A stretch of 64,000 nt of DNA from Kocuria rhizophila DC2201 (lineage in GTDB: Bacteria > Actinomycetota > Actinomycetes > Actinomycetales > Micrococcaceae). Position 1 is the first letter of the stretch, and the number at the start of each line of letters is the position of its first letter. Location: positions 1,240,001-1,304,000 of the forward strand of contig NC_010617.1 in the NCBI RefSeq assembly GCF_000010285.1. The letters are read 5' to 3'. Made by a program: the position numbers and the translations under genes. Of this stretch, positions 44,903 to 53,685 are shown piece after piece. Under the pieces are notes generated by a model. The model searched no databases, was not told the origin of the DNA, and saw only the letters and a program-made list of their open reading frames with translations.

Positions 44903-44933
44903 AAAACCCCGGAACATCGGTTCCGGGGTTTTT
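44903..44933. terminator. Terminator of the minus-strand tRNA operon
   Basis: Perfect 13-bp stem (44903-44915 with 44920-44932), four-base loop; A's on the left give a T run on the minus strand, four bases after tRNA-Val. Confidence 0.9.
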
Positions 44934-44936
44934 CTC

Positions 44937-45011
44937 TGGTGCGCGATACTGGGATCGAACCAGTGACCTCTTCCGTGTCAGGGAAGCGCGCTACCGCTGC
45001 GCCAATCGCGC
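44937..45011 (-). tRNA. tRNA-Val (anticodon GAC)
   Basis: Acceptor GCGCGAT/ATCGCGC, encoded ACCA end. Anticodon stem CTTCC/GGAAG with loop CTGACAC gives GAC. Nearly identical to the plus-strand tRNA-Val at 45537 apart from the anticodon arm. Confidence 0.97.
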
Positions 45012-45047
45012 TCGCCGTCCAGTGCACTGGACGGGGTGGTTGCACCG

Positions 45048-45118
45048 AGGTGGAGACGGGATTCGAACCCGCGTAGACGGCTTTGCAGGCCGCTGCCTAA
45101 CCACTCGGCCACCCCACC
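45048..45118 (-). tRNA. tRNA-Cys (anticodon GCA)
   Basis: Acceptor GGTGGGG/CTCCACC with one G-U, discriminator T, no encoded CCA. Anticodon loop CTGCAAA gives GCA. Confidence 0.97.
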
Positions 45119-45176
45119 GGGGACCAGATCCTTGGAGGACAGGGTCTCAGGTCTCGACCAGGGGTCGAAAACTGCG

Positions 45177-45249
45177 AGCGGACGACGGGAGTCGAACCCG
45201 CGACCCTCACCATGGCAAGGTGATGCTCTACCAGCTGAGCTACGTCCGC
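45177..45249 (-). tRNA. tRNA-Gly (anticodon GCC)
   Basis: Acceptor GCGGACG/CGTCCGC, discriminator T, no encoded CCA. Anticodon arm CACCTTGCCATGGTG gives GCC. First gene of the Gly-Cys-Val minus-strand operon. Confidence 0.97.
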
Positions 45250-45304
45250 ATTGTTGGTCGTCCGGTCCCCGGCGATGCCGTGTTCCGTTCTTCCGAGCGG
45301 AAAC

Positions 45305-45310
45305 ATTATC
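45305..45310 (-). promoter_or_regulatory. Candidate -10 of the minus-strand tRNA operon
   Basis: On the minus strand TGTGATAAT, a good extended -10 in a locally AT-rich stretch 56 bases before tRNA-Gly; -35 weak. Confidence 0.45.
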
Positions 45311-45492
45311 ACAGGTTCTCGCGCTTCCCGCCTGCTGCGACTTCCGATCGTTTCCGTCCGGTGGGCCTGGCCTGCGGGGCGTTGCCAACGAGGAAGAACA
45401 CTACCCACACCCGGGGGCCCGGGCAAATCGGGGTTCGGTCCGCGCCGACGACGGTGGGGCGGCCGGGGTTCCGTGGGGCATCCGGGGCGGAT

Positions 45493-45522
45493 TTGCCGAT
45501 CCTGGATCATGTGTTCTAGAGT
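45493..45522 (+). promoter_or_regulatory. Promoter of plus-strand tRNA-Val
   Basis: TTGCCG, 18 bases, TAGAGT, ending 14 bases before the tRNA. The AT-rich surroundings support it. Confidence 0.5.
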
Positions 45523-45536
45523 TTTCAACGTTGCAA

Positions 45537-45608
45537 GCGCGATTGGCGCAGCGGTAGCGCGCTTCGTTCACACCGAAGAGGTCACTGGTTCGATCCCAGT
45601 ATCGCGCA
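45537..45608 (+). tRNA. tRNA-Val (anticodon CAC)
   Basis: Acceptor GCGCGAT/ATCGCGC, discriminator A, no encoded CCA. Anticodon stem CTTCG/CGAAG with loop TTCACAC gives CAC. Confidence 0.97.
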
Positions 45609-45620
45609 CGGAACGACGAG

Positions 45621-45651
45621 AAACCCGGTCCCGGAAGGGGCCGGGTTTTTT
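45621..45651 (+). terminator. Terminator after tRNA-Val(CAC)
   Basis: 12-bp stem with one T-G pair (45621-45632 with 45637-45648), GGAA loop, six T's. Confidence 0.92.
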
Positions 45652-45933
45652 CGTGCCCGCACCACCGTTCGGTTCCGCATCCCGTTCAGCTCCGCACCCC
45701 GCTCCGGCCCGCTGCGCCGGGAGCCGGCTCCGGTGGCGGTCCGCCCCTGATCGTACCCACCGGCTGTCGACGCCGCCCCCGCACCGTCCCGCCGGGCGTT
45801 CCCCGAAACCGCGGGCACCGCTGAGCCGGCCCCGCGCGCTCTGTGACGGGGGCACCCGCCCGCGCCGCGGCGTCGTCGTCCGGGGCCGGGCTGCGCGCTG
45901 TCCGTGTCTGCGCGCGTTCCTACGCTGGATCCC

Positions 45934-46851
45934 ATGACGCAACCTCGTTTGGCCCAGTCCACGCCCACCGGTCGCATGTACGCGCGCAGGGAGGGCGGGG
46001 ATCTCGAGGTGCCCTCCATCACCACGATCATCGGCTGCGAGGCGAACGACCTCGGCGGCTGGTACGGCTACAGCGCGGCCCAGGCCCTGGCCACGGACCC
46101 GCAGCTGCCGGAGGCCCTGCGGGACTCACGCCGCCGCCGTGCCCTGGTCAACCACGCGGCCAAGGCCGCCGAGCGCCACCGGGACCAGGCCGCGCAGCGC
46201 GGTGACCGGGTGCACGACTACTGCGAGCAGCTGGCCCTGCGCGCCATGGGGCGCGAGCACGACGTGGAGCGGGCCCGTGCGGACCTGGAGGAGCACCACG
46301 AGGCGCGGTTCGCGGACAGCGCGGACCAGTGGTGGGAGCTCTACCGCCCGGAACCGCTGGCCGCGGAGATCACGGTGTGGAACTCCACCGTGGGCTACGC
46401 CGGAACCCTGGACCTCGTGGCGCGGATCGGCGGGAAGGTGTGCCTGATCGACTACAAGACCAAGGGCACGGACCGTACCGGGCGCGTGAAGGCCCCGGAC
46501 CCCAAGGTGGTCACCCAGCTCGTCGCGGGCCTCAAGGCCGAGGAGTCGCTCGTGGACGCCGCCACCGGGCAGTGGGAGCCGTGGCCCTACGGGGATGCGG
46601 AGGTCCTGATGGCCGTGGCCATCGGCGAGACGGAGGCGCTGAGCGTCCAGGCGGTGGGCGAGCACCTGCCGGCCCACTGGTACAAGTTCTGCGCGCTGGC
46701 CAAGGTGTGGGCCCGCGCCGCGCAGCTGGAGGCGGCCGGCCCGCAGCTGCGCAGCATCGCCCCGCCGCCGCTCGAGGGTCGGCCCACGGGCCGGGTGTCC
46801 GCACCGGTGGGCACCGCGGCCCGGACCGTGGCCGGGCCCGCCGTAGACTGA
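45934..46851 (+). CDS. PD-(D/E)XK nuclease-fold protein (RecB-like), function unknown
   Basis: 305 residues. The segment GYAGTLDLVA, then VCLIDYKTKG, has the spacing of the D...DxK active site of RecB/Cas4-like nucleases, and AAQRGDRVHDYCEQ upstream supplies a likely His/Glu helix. No helicase or FeS cysteines are present. ATG 45934 is chosen because TACGCT ends seven bases before it with no SD, a leaderless pattern; GTG 45904 is an alternative. The gene stands alone between tRNAs and def, so context gives no partner. Confidence 0.7.
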   Translation: MTQPRLAQSTPTGRMYARREGGDLEVPSITTIIGCEANDLGGWYGYSAAQALATDPQLPEALRDSRRRRALVNHAAKAAERHRDQAAQRGDRVHDYCEQLALRAMGREHDVERARADLEEHHEARFADSADQWWELYRPEPLAAEITVWNSTVGYAGTLDLVARIGGKVCLIDYKTKGTDRTGRVKAPDPKVVTQLVAGLKAEESLVDAATGQWEPWPYGDAEVLMAVAIGETEALSVQAVGEHLPAHWYKFCALAKVWARAAQLEAAGPQLRSIAPPPLEGRPTGRVSAPVGTAARTVAGPAVD

Positions 46852-46899
46852 GTTCCGCTGTTCGCACCCGCCCCATCCACGCTAGGAGAGCATCAGACG

Positions 46900-47649
46900 G
46901 TGAGTATTCTGCGCATCCGCACCATCGGGGACCCGGTGCTGCGGACCCCGGCCCAGGAGGTCCCGCAGTTCGACGAGTCCCTGCGCACGCTGGTGCGGGA
47001 CATGGTCGAGACCATGTACGCCGTGGGCGGTGTCGGCCTGGCCGCGCCCCAGGTGGGAGTGGGGCTGCAGATCTTCACGTGGGGCATCGAGGGGGACGAG
47101 GGCCACGTGGTCAACCCCCGGTTGAGCGTGGGCCACGAGCCACAGGACGGCGGGGAGGGGTGCCTCTCGGTGCCCGGCCTCTCCTACGAGACGCCCCGCA
47201 TGGACAGCGCCACCCTCACGGGCGTGGACATGCACGGCCGCCCGGTGCACCGGGACGCCACTGGTCTGCTGGCCCGCTGCTTCCAGCACGAGACCGACCA
47301 CCTTCGGGGCACGCTCTACGTGGACCGGCTGGAGGGCGAGCACCGCAGGGACGCCATGCGGCAGCTGCGCGGGGAGGCCTTCCGCGCCACCGCCGAGCGG
47401 ATCGCCCGGGAGCGGGACGAGCAGCGCGGCGTCGCCCCCCGTCCCGCCGGTGACGCGCCACGGGCCACCGGGGCCGCGGCGTCCTCGTTCGTCCGGTCCC
47501 CCGACGACGCCGCGGGGCCCGGTTCCGCGTTCGGACGCGCCTCCGGCCCGGGCGCGTCCCGCACACGGCGCGGCGCTAGTTCGTCCGGCGGCGCACCGCG
47601 CGCGCAGCACGGGGCCGAGCAAACCCGACGCCCGGGAGGTGCACGATGA
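46900..47649 (+). CDS. def: Peptide deformylase
   Basis: 249 residues. It removes the formyl group from new proteins. All three motifs are intact: GVGLAAPQVG near 44, EGCLSVP near 85 (metal Cys) and QHETDH near 128 (metal His, catalytic Glu). Residues 180-249 are a disordered tail with SPDDAAGPGS, not found in typical enzymes. GTG 46900 follows TAGGAGAG. The stop overlaps fmt (ATGA). Confidence 0.95.
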   Translation: MSILRIRTIGDPVLRTPAQEVPQFDESLRTLVRDMVETMYAVGGVGLAAPQVGVGLQIFTWGIEGDEGHVVNPRLSVGHEPQDGGEGCLSVPGLSYETPRMDSATLTGVDMHGRPVHRDATGLLARCFQHETDHLRGTLYVDRLEGEHRRDAMRQLRGEAFRATAERIARERDEQRGVAPRPAGDAPRATGAAASSFVRSPDDAAGPGSAFGRASGPGASRTRRGASSSGGAPRAQHGAEQTRRPGGAR

Positions 47650-48584
47650 GCGGGACCGCACTGCCGATCGTCTACGCGGGCACCCCGGAGACCGCGGTGG
47701 CACCGCTGGAGGCGCTGCACGAGGATCCCCGGATCGAGGTGCGCGCCGTGCTGACGCGCGAGGACGCGCCCGTGGGCCGCAAGCGGGTCATGACCCCCTC
47801 CGCGGTGGGGCGGCGCGCCGAGGAGCTGGGCCTGCCCGTGCTCAAGGCCAACCGCGTGACCCCCGAAGTGCAGCAGGCCCTGCGGGCCAAGGGCGCCCGG
47901 ATCGGTGCGGTGGTGGCCTACGGCGCCCTGCTGCCCCGCCCGGCGCTGGACGTGTTCGAGCACGGCTGGATCAACCTGCACTTCTCCCTGCTCCCGCAGT
48001 GGCGCGGGGCCGCCCCGGTGCAGCGCGCGCTCATGGCGGGGGACACCGTGGTGGGCGCCTCCACGTTCGTCCTGGACGAGGGCATGGACACGGGCCCCGT
48101 GGTGGGCACCCTTACGGACAAGGTCCGCGAGGAGGACACCGCCGGCACCGTGCTCGCGCGCCTGGCCCGCGAGGGCTCACCGCTGCTCGCGGAGTCCCTC
48201 CTGGGCGTGGCCTCCGAGGCGGTGCATCCCGAGGCCCAACGGGGCGAGCCCAGCGCCGCCCCCAAGCTCACGGGCGCGGACGCCCGGATCACGTGGCAGC
48301 ACCCCGCGGTGGCGGTGGCACACCACGTCCGGGGCGTGACCCCCGAGCCCGGAGCGTGGACGGAGTTCGAGGGCCAGCGGCTCAAGGTGGACCGCGTGGT
48401 CCCCGCACCCGGCGTCACGGGCATCGCCCCGGGTCACGTGGTGATCCGGGAGAAGCGGGTCTACGCGGGAACCGGGTCCTACGCGGTGGAACTGACCCGC
48501 GTGCAGCCCGGCGGCAAGAAGCCCATGGCGGCCCTGGACTGGGCCCGGGGCACACAACACAGGGAACAGGTGGCGTTCACATGA
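47646..48584 (+). CDS. fmt: Methionyl-tRNA formyltransferase
   Basis: 312 residues. It formylates initiator Met-tRNA using formyl-tetrahydrofolate. IVYAGTPETAVAPLEAL opens the Rossmann fold and INLHFSLLPQWRGAAP near 108-122 is the active-site signature. The C-terminal barrel binds tRNA. Coupled by ATGA overlaps to def before and rsmB after. Confidence 0.96.
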   Translation: MSGTALPIVYAGTPETAVAPLEALHEDPRIEVRAVLTREDAPVGRKRVMTPSAVGRRAEELGLPVLKANRVTPEVQQALRAKGARIGAVVAYGALLPRPALDVFEHGWINLHFSLLPQWRGAAPVQRALMAGDTVVGASTFVLDEGMDTGPVVGTLTDKVREEDTAGTVLARLAREGSPLLAESLLGVASEAVHPEAQRGEPSAAPKLTGADARITWQHPAVAVAHHVRGVTPEPGAWTEFEGQRLKVDRVVPAPGVTGIAPGHVVIREKRVYAGTGSYAVELTRVQPGGKKPMAALDWARGTQHREQVAFT

Positions 48585-50242
48585 GTCAGGACCGCAGCAC
48601 CCACGGGTCGGGCAGCTCGCAGAACCCTCGAGGCCGCGGCTCCTCGGACCGTCGTGGTCCGTCCAACCTGCGGGGCGGCGCCACGGACCGCCCCGGTGCA
48701 CCCGGTGACCGCCGCGGCCGGGAGAACCGTGACGGGGCGGCGTCGACCGGCTCGCGCCGCAACGCCAAGGGCCACGAGCGCAACCGGCGGGCCCAGCACG
48801 AGCGGGCCTACTCCGCGCAGGCGCCGGGACAGCGGCGCCGCCAGTCCGATCCGGCCCGGCTGGCCGCGTTCCGCGCGCTGCGGGCGGTGACCTCCGAGGA
48901 CGCCTACGGCAACCTGGTGCTGCCCGGGCTGGTGCGGGAGCTGCGCCTGGACCGGCGGGACGCCGCGTTCGCCACGGAGCTGGGCTACGGCGCCATGCGC
49001 TTCAGCGGCACGTGGGACGCCGTGCTCGCCGAGTGCGTGGACCGCCCCCTGGAGCAGCTGGACCCCGCGGTGCTGGACGCCCTGCGGCTGGGCACCCACC
49101 AGCTGCTGGCCATGCGCGTGCCAGACCACGCGGCGCTCGACGCCACGGTGGGCCTCGTGCGCGGGGAGATCGGGCAGGGGCCCGCCGGGCTCGTCAACGC
49201 GGTGCTGCGCAAGGTCGCCCGCCGCAGCCAGGAGGAGTGGTTCGAGGCCCTGGAGGCCGAGCAGCCCGACCGGTGGCGCCGCATGGGCATCCGCCACGCC
49301 CACCCCGTGTGGGAGATCCGGGCCCTGCGCCGCGCGCTGCGTGCCAACGGCCGGGACCCCGAGGAGATCACGGCCCTGCTGGAGGCGGACAACGAGGCAC
49401 CGCGCGTGCACCTCGTGGCCCTGCCCGGGCTCGGGTCCCTGGAGGGTGCGCTCGAGGCCGGTGCCGAGCCCGGGGACCTCGTCCCGGGAAGCGCCGTGAG
49501 CGGTGGCGGGGACGTGCACCGCGTCCCTGGCACCCGAGAGGGCGTGGTGCGCGTCCAGGACGCCGGCTCGCAGCTCGTGGCGCGGGTGCTGGCCGCCGCA
49601 GACGTCACCGAGGACTCCGGGCGCTGGGCGGACCTGTGCGCCGGCCCCGGTGGCAAGGCCGCACTGCTGGCGGCACTGGCCCACGAGCGCGGGGCCCACC
49701 TGCTCGCCAACGAGGTGAGCGAGCACCGCGGTGAGCTCGTGCGCCAGTCCCTGCAGCCCGTGCCCCGCGACGCCTGGGAGGTGCGCACCGGTGACGCCCG
49801 TGAGGTCCCCGGCTGGCACCCGGGGGGCTTCGACCGCGTGCTCGTGGACGTGCCCTGCACCGGGCTGGGGGCGCTGCGGCGCCGCCCGGAGGCCCGGTGG
49901 CGGCGCACACCGTCCGACGTCGCGGACCTCGCGACCGTCCAGCGGGAGCTGCTGCGCGCCGCGGTGGACGCCACCCGCCCCGGGGGCGTGGTGCTCTACG
50001 CCACGTGCTCGCCGCACACCGCCGAGACCCACGACGTCCTGCACGACCTGCTGGACGAGCGCACGGACGTCACGGTGCTGGACACGGCACACCTCGCCGC
50101 ACGCGCCGCCCTTCCCGGTGCCCTCGACGGCGACCGCGCCGTGCGCCACGAGGTCCCCGGCGGCGGCTCGAGCGTGCAGCTGTGGCCGCACGTGCACGGC
50201 ACCGACGCGATGTACATGGTCGCGCTGCGCCGCACCGCCTGA
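48581..50242 (+). CDS. rsmB: 16S rRNA (cytosine-967-C5)-methyltransferase RsmB
   Basis: 553 residues. The first 85 are disordered and R/G/S-rich; a NusB-like RNA-binding domain spans 90-215; the SAM-dependent methyltransferase follows with [11 protein letters not shown] near 350, the catalytic cysteine in [13 protein letters not shown] near 424 and ATCSPHTAE near 470. The second catalytic Cys is in the TCSPH motif. The ATG overlaps the fmt stop; def-fmt-rsmB is a standard operon. Confidence 0.94.
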   Translation: MSQDRSTHGSGSSQNPRGRGSSDRRGPSNLRGGATDRPGAPGDRRGRENRDGAASTGSRRNAKGHERNRRAQHERAYSAQAPGQRRRQSDPARLAAFRALRAVTSEDAYGNLVLPGLVRELRLDRRDAAFATELGYGAMRFSGTWDAVLAECVDRPLEQLDPAVLDALRLGTHQLLAMRVPDHAALDATVGLVRGEIGQGPAGLVNAVLRKVARRSQEEWFEALEAEQPDRWRRMGIRHAHPVWEIRALRRALRANGRDPEEITALLEADNEAPRVHLVALPGLGSLEGALEAGAEPGDLVPGSAVSGGGDVHRVPGTREGVVRVQDAGSQLVARVLAAADVTEDSGRWADLCAGPGGKAALLAALAHERGAHLLANEVSEHRGELVRQSLQPVPRDAWEVRTGDAREVPGWHPGGFDRVLVDVPCTGLGALRRRPEARWRRTPSDVADLATVQRELLRAAVDATRPGGVVLYATCSPHTAETHDVLHDLLDERTDVTVLDTAHLAARAALPGALDGDRAVRHEVPGGGSSVQLWPHVHGTDAMYMVALRRTA

Positions 50243-50301
50243 CCGGGGGCCAGCGCGCCCACTCGTCCCGCCCACTCGACCCGCCACGCAGGAGGAACCC
50301 C

Positions 50302-50967
50302 ATGACCCGCTGTGACATCCACCCGTCCATCCTCTCCGCCGACTTCTCCCGCCTGGGGGAGGAGCTGCAGCGCATCAGCACCGCGGACGCCGCCCACGTG
50401 GACGTGATGGACAACCACTTCGTCCCCAACCTGACCCTGGGCCTGCCCGTGGTCGAGCGGCTGCAGGCGGTCTCGCCCGTGCCGCTGGACCTGCACCTGA
50501 TGATCGAGGACCCGGACCGCTGGGCGCCCGCGTACGCCGAGGCGGGCTGCGCGTCCGTGACGTTCCACGCGGAGGCCGCGGCCGCCCCGGTCAAGCTGGC
50601 CCGGGAGCTGCGGGCCGCGGGCGCGAAGGCGGGACTCGCGGTGCGCCCGGCCACGCCCGTCGAGCCGTACCTGGACCTGCTCCCGGAGCTGGACATGCTG
50701 CTCGTGATGACCGTGGAACCGGGCTTCGGCGGCCAGAAGTTCCTGGACGTCACGCTGCCCAAGCTGAGGCGGGCGGCGCAGGCCGTGCGCGCGCACGGCG
50801 GCACCGTGGCGCTGCAGGTGGACGGCGGGATCACCGAGGAGACGATCGTGCGCGCGGCCGAGGCCGGCGCGGACACCTTCGTGGCCGGTTCGGCCGTGTA
50901 CGGCGCGGAGGATCCCGGTGCGGCGATCGAGGCGCTGCGCGGCACCGCACGGCGTCACATGGGCTGA
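50302..50967 (+). CDS. rpe: Ribulose-phosphate 3-epimerase
   Basis: 221 residues, TIM barrel. [52 protein letters not shown] and LQVDGGI carry the metal and catalytic residues. It links ribulose-5-P and xylulose-5-P in the pentose phosphate pathway, which also supplies ribulose-5-P for riboflavin. AGGAGGAA precedes the ATG. Confidence 0.96.
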   Translation: MTRCDIHPSILSADFSRLGEELQRISTADAAHVDVMDNHFVPNLTLGLPVVERLQAVSPVPLDLHLMIEDPDRWAPAYAEAGCASVTFHAEAAAAPVKLARELRAAGAKAGLAVRPATPVEPYLDLLPELDMLLVMTVEPGFGGQKFLDVTLPKLRRAAQAVRAHGGTVALQVDGGITEETIVRAAEAGADTFVAGSAVYGAEDPGAAIEALRGTARRHMG

Positions 50968-51030
50968 GGGCGAACCCCTCCCACCCCGGCCACGGCGCGT
51001 GGGTGACGCGTGGCATACTGGCAGGAGCAA

Positions 51031-51202
51031 CGTGTTCCGGGGTCGGTGCAATTCCGAACCGGCGGTGACAGTCCGCGAACCGTGAACGCCGTGCACGCGG
51101 GACCCCCTCCGTCCAGGAGGCAGTGGTCCGGCTGGTGCGGGGTGAACGGCCGAACCGGTGGAATTCCGGTGCCGACAGTACAGTCTGGATGGTAGGTACA
51201 CG
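51031..51202 (+). promoter_or_regulatory. FMN (RFN-element) riboswitch of the riboflavin operon
   Basis: Conserved blocks in order: CGGGGTCGGTGCAATTCCGA (from 51038), ACCGGCGGTGACAGTCC, ACCGGTGGAATTCCGGTGCC in two halves, GACAGTACAGTCTGGATGG. Helix P1 pairs CGTGT (51031-51035) with ACACG (51198-51202). CATACT (51014-51019) is a likely -10 just upstream. The expression platform spans 51203-51340, before the SD of the first gene; its exact switch structure was not resolved. Confidence 0.95.
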
Positions 51203-51348
51203 TGGGCACCGCGATCCCGCGGCGCATCAGCAGTGCGGGTGGGCCCCTGAGGGTTTTTCCGTGGTGCCGTCCGCCGCACGGCTCCCACCGTGCACGTGCT
51301 CCTGACTCCCCGGAACCACTGATTCGTGGCGGGTTGAGAGGAGACACC

Positions 51349-52056
51349 GTGGACGTCCTGCGTTGGTTGTTCGACGCGCAGCTGCGAGTGGGCGACGGCT
51401 TCATCCTGTGGCGCGAGGTGCTCGGCAACGTGTTCGGGCTGCTGTCCGCACTGGGTGGGATGCGCCGGAAGGTCTGGGCGTGGCCCGTGGGGATCGTGGG
51501 CAACGCGATCCTGCTGACGGTCTTCCTGGGGGCGGTCTTCGAGACCCCCAATCCCGTGAACCTCCTGGGCCAGGCGGGGCGGCAGATCATGTTCATCGCC
51601 GTGTCCGTGTACGGCTGGGTGCAGTGGCGCCGCTCCCGGGGTGCCCAGCAGGAGGCCGTGACCCCGCGCTGGGCCTCGGGCCGGCAGCGCATCCTGCTGG
51701 TGGGTGCCATGGTGCTCGGCACCGCCGCACTGACCCCTGTGTTCCGCGCCCTGGGCTCCTACGAGCCCGTGTGGGCCGACGCCTGGATCTTCATGGGCTC
51801 GCTGCTCGCCACCCTCGGCATGGCCAGGGGCTGGGTGGAGTTCTGGCTGTTCTGGGTGCTCGTGGATGTAGTGGGCGTGCCCCTGCTGTTCTCCGCGGGC
51901 TACTACGCCTCCGGCCTGATGTACCTGTTCTACGGGGGGTTCACGCTCGCGGGCTTCTTCGTGTGGTGGCGCGTCAACACGCGCCAGCGCCGGGCGGCCA
52001 CGATCGGCACGGGCTTCCCGGACCTGCAGCTCTCGGTGAAGGACGACCGCCCGTGA
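51349..52056 (+). CDS. ribM: PnuC-like riboflavin transporter (RibM/PnuX type)
   Basis: 235 residues, seven or so membrane helices. WAWPVGIVGNAILL, QIMFIAVSVYGWVQW and FWVLVDVVGVPLLF are PnuC-family motifs. PnuC proteins take up vitamin precursors by facilitated diffusion; members behind an FMN riboswitch (RibM/PnuX of corynebacteria and streptomycetes) carry riboflavin, so that is the inferred substrate. GTG 51349 has GAGAGGAG upstream. Its stop overlaps ribD (GTGA). Confidence 0.87.
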   Translation: MDVLRWLFDAQLRVGDGFILWREVLGNVFGLLSALGGMRRKVWAWPVGIVGNAILLTVFLGAVFETPNPVNLLGQAGRQIMFIAVSVYGWVQWRRSRGAQQEAVTPRWASGRQRILLVGAMVLGTAALTPVFRALGSYEPVWADAWIFMGSLLATLGMARGWVEFWLFWVLVDVVGVPLLFSAGYYASGLMYLFYGGFTLAGFFVWWRVNTRQRRAATIGTGFPDLQLSVKDDRP

Positions 52057-53525
52057 GCGCCGCCGACGACGCCGCGGGGCCGGCCCCCGCAGGTCCCAGC
52101 GGTTCCGCACGGGGTGGGCACGCGCCGTCCTCCGCTGCCGGGGTGGCAGCGGAGGGGACGCCTGATTCGGCCGCCCCCGAGGTGCTGCCCACGGCTGACC
52201 GGACGACCCGCGACCGGGCGGTGGACCCCGCGTCCGATGCCACCTTCACGGCCGCCGAGACCGCCGGGATGCGGGCCGCCCTGGCCGCGGCCGCCCGCGG
52301 TGTGCGCGGGGCGAACCCCGTGGTGGGTGCGGCCCTGCTGGGACCCACCGGACAGCTGCTGCACGTGGGGCACCACCGGGGGGCCGGCACGCCCCACGCC
52401 GAGGTGGACGTGCTCCAGCAGGCCCGTGCGGCACGGACCCCGTTGGAGGGGTCCACCCTGGTGGTCACGCTGGAGCCGTGCCACCACACGGGACGCACCG
52501 GTCCGTGCACGGCGGCCGTGGAGGCGGCCGGGGTGCCCCGCGTGGTCTACGCCCTCGCGGACCCCACGGCCGAGGCGCGCGGGGGAGGGGCGGCACTGCG
52601 CTCCCACGGCGTCCACGTGCGTGCCGGGCTCCTCGCCGACGAGGCCCGGGAGCTCAACGAGCGATGGCTGCGCGCCCGGGAGCAGGCCAGACCGTTCGTA
52701 AGCCTCAAGATCGCCCAGAGCCTCGACGGCCGGGTGGCCGCGGCGGACGGGACGAGCCAGTGGATCACGGGGCTCCCGGCCCGGGCTGAGGGCCACGCGC
52801 TGCGCACCCGGGTGGACGCGATCCTCGTGGGTGGCGGCACGCTGCGCGGCGACGACCCCGCCCTCACGGCACGCGACGCCGAGGGGGCACCGTGTGCACG
52901 GCAGCCCCTGCGCGCGGTGATGTCCACCAGGCCGGTGCCCCCGGAGGCGCGAATCCGCGTGGGCACGGCGCACGACTTCACGGCCGCCGACACCGCCGCA
53001 CGGAGCCCGGTCCCGGGCACGGACGCGGGCTCCGCAGCCCCGACGTGGGGCGCGGCCACCGAAACCTCAGCGCAGGCCCCGGACGCCGAGACCTCGATGC
53101 CGGGCCCGGGGGCCGGCTCCCCGTCCCTGGCACCGAGACCGGACGCCGTCACCGCCACTCCCGCCGCCTCCGCCCCGGCCACTTCGGGCCCGGCCGAGGG
53201 GCTCGACGGGCGGTTCGTCCACCTGAGCACTCACGACCCCCGGGAGGCGCTCACGCGGCTGCGGGATCTGGGAGCGGCCCACGTGCTCGTGGAGGGCGGG
53301 CCCACGGTCGCCGCCGCGTTCCTCGCCGCGGACCTCGTGGACGAGCTGTGGCTCCACCAGGCCCCGCTGCTGCTGGGCGACGGCGCGGCCTCCGTGGGTG
53401 CGCTGGGCATCGGGACGCTGGCGGCGGCGTCGTCGTGGCGCGGTGATCCCGTCGGGGTGCAGGACGGTCCCGTCGCGGCCGTGGGCGAGGACCTGCGGTG
53501 GCACCTGCGCCCCGCACCCCGTTGA
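52053..53525 (+). CDS. ribD: Bifunctional riboflavin deaminase-reductase RibD
   Basis: 490 residues, long for RibD. An A/P-rich head (1-68, including SAADDAAGP), deaminase domain with zinc site HAEVDVL near 115 and EPCHHTGRTGPC near 145, then a reductase domain (FVSLKIAQSLDGRVA, LVEGGPTVAAAF). Residues 306-384 are a disordered A/P/T-rich insert in the reductase, in a loop between conserved blocks. It catalyses the second and third riboflavin steps. GTG 52053 overlaps the transporter stop. Confidence 0.92.
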   Translation: MSAADDAAGPAPAGPSGSARGGHAPSSAAGVAAEGTPDSAAPEVLPTADRTTRDRAVDPASDATFTAAETAGMRAALAAAARGVRGANPVVGAALLGPTGQLLHVGHHRGAGTPHAEVDVLQQARAARTPLEGSTLVVTLEPCHHTGRTGPCTAAVEAAGVPRVVYALADPTAEARGGGAALRSHGVHVRAGLLADEARELNERWLRAREQARPFVSLKIAQSLDGRVAAADGTSQWITGLPARAEGHALRTRVDAILVGGGTLRGDDPALTARDAEGAPCARQPLRAVMSTRPVPPEARIRVGTAHDFTAADTAARSPVPGTDAGSAAPTWGAATETSAQAPDAETSMPGPGAGSPSLAPRPDAVTATPAASAPATSGPAEGLDGRFVHLSTHDPREALTRLRDLGAAHVLVEGGPTVAAAFLAADLVDELWLHQAPLLLGDGAASVGALGIGTLAAASSWRGDPVGVQDGPVAAVGEDLRWHLRPAPR

Positions 53526-53685
53526 CGTCCCACCCGGGTGACGCCGCGCCCCGGTGACGCCCCACCCCGCCGGGACGGCGTGCGCACCGCCCCGCCACCA
53601 CCGACCACGGCGCCGTTCCACGGCGCCACCAGATCAGGAGGACCGCAGCGTGCCGCCGGCACGGCGAGGTCCGAGGAGAGTGCTC

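Noticed and set aside
45022-45557. Short open frames across the tRNA cluster
   Set aside because: They overlap mature tRNA genes with perfect cloverleaf features.
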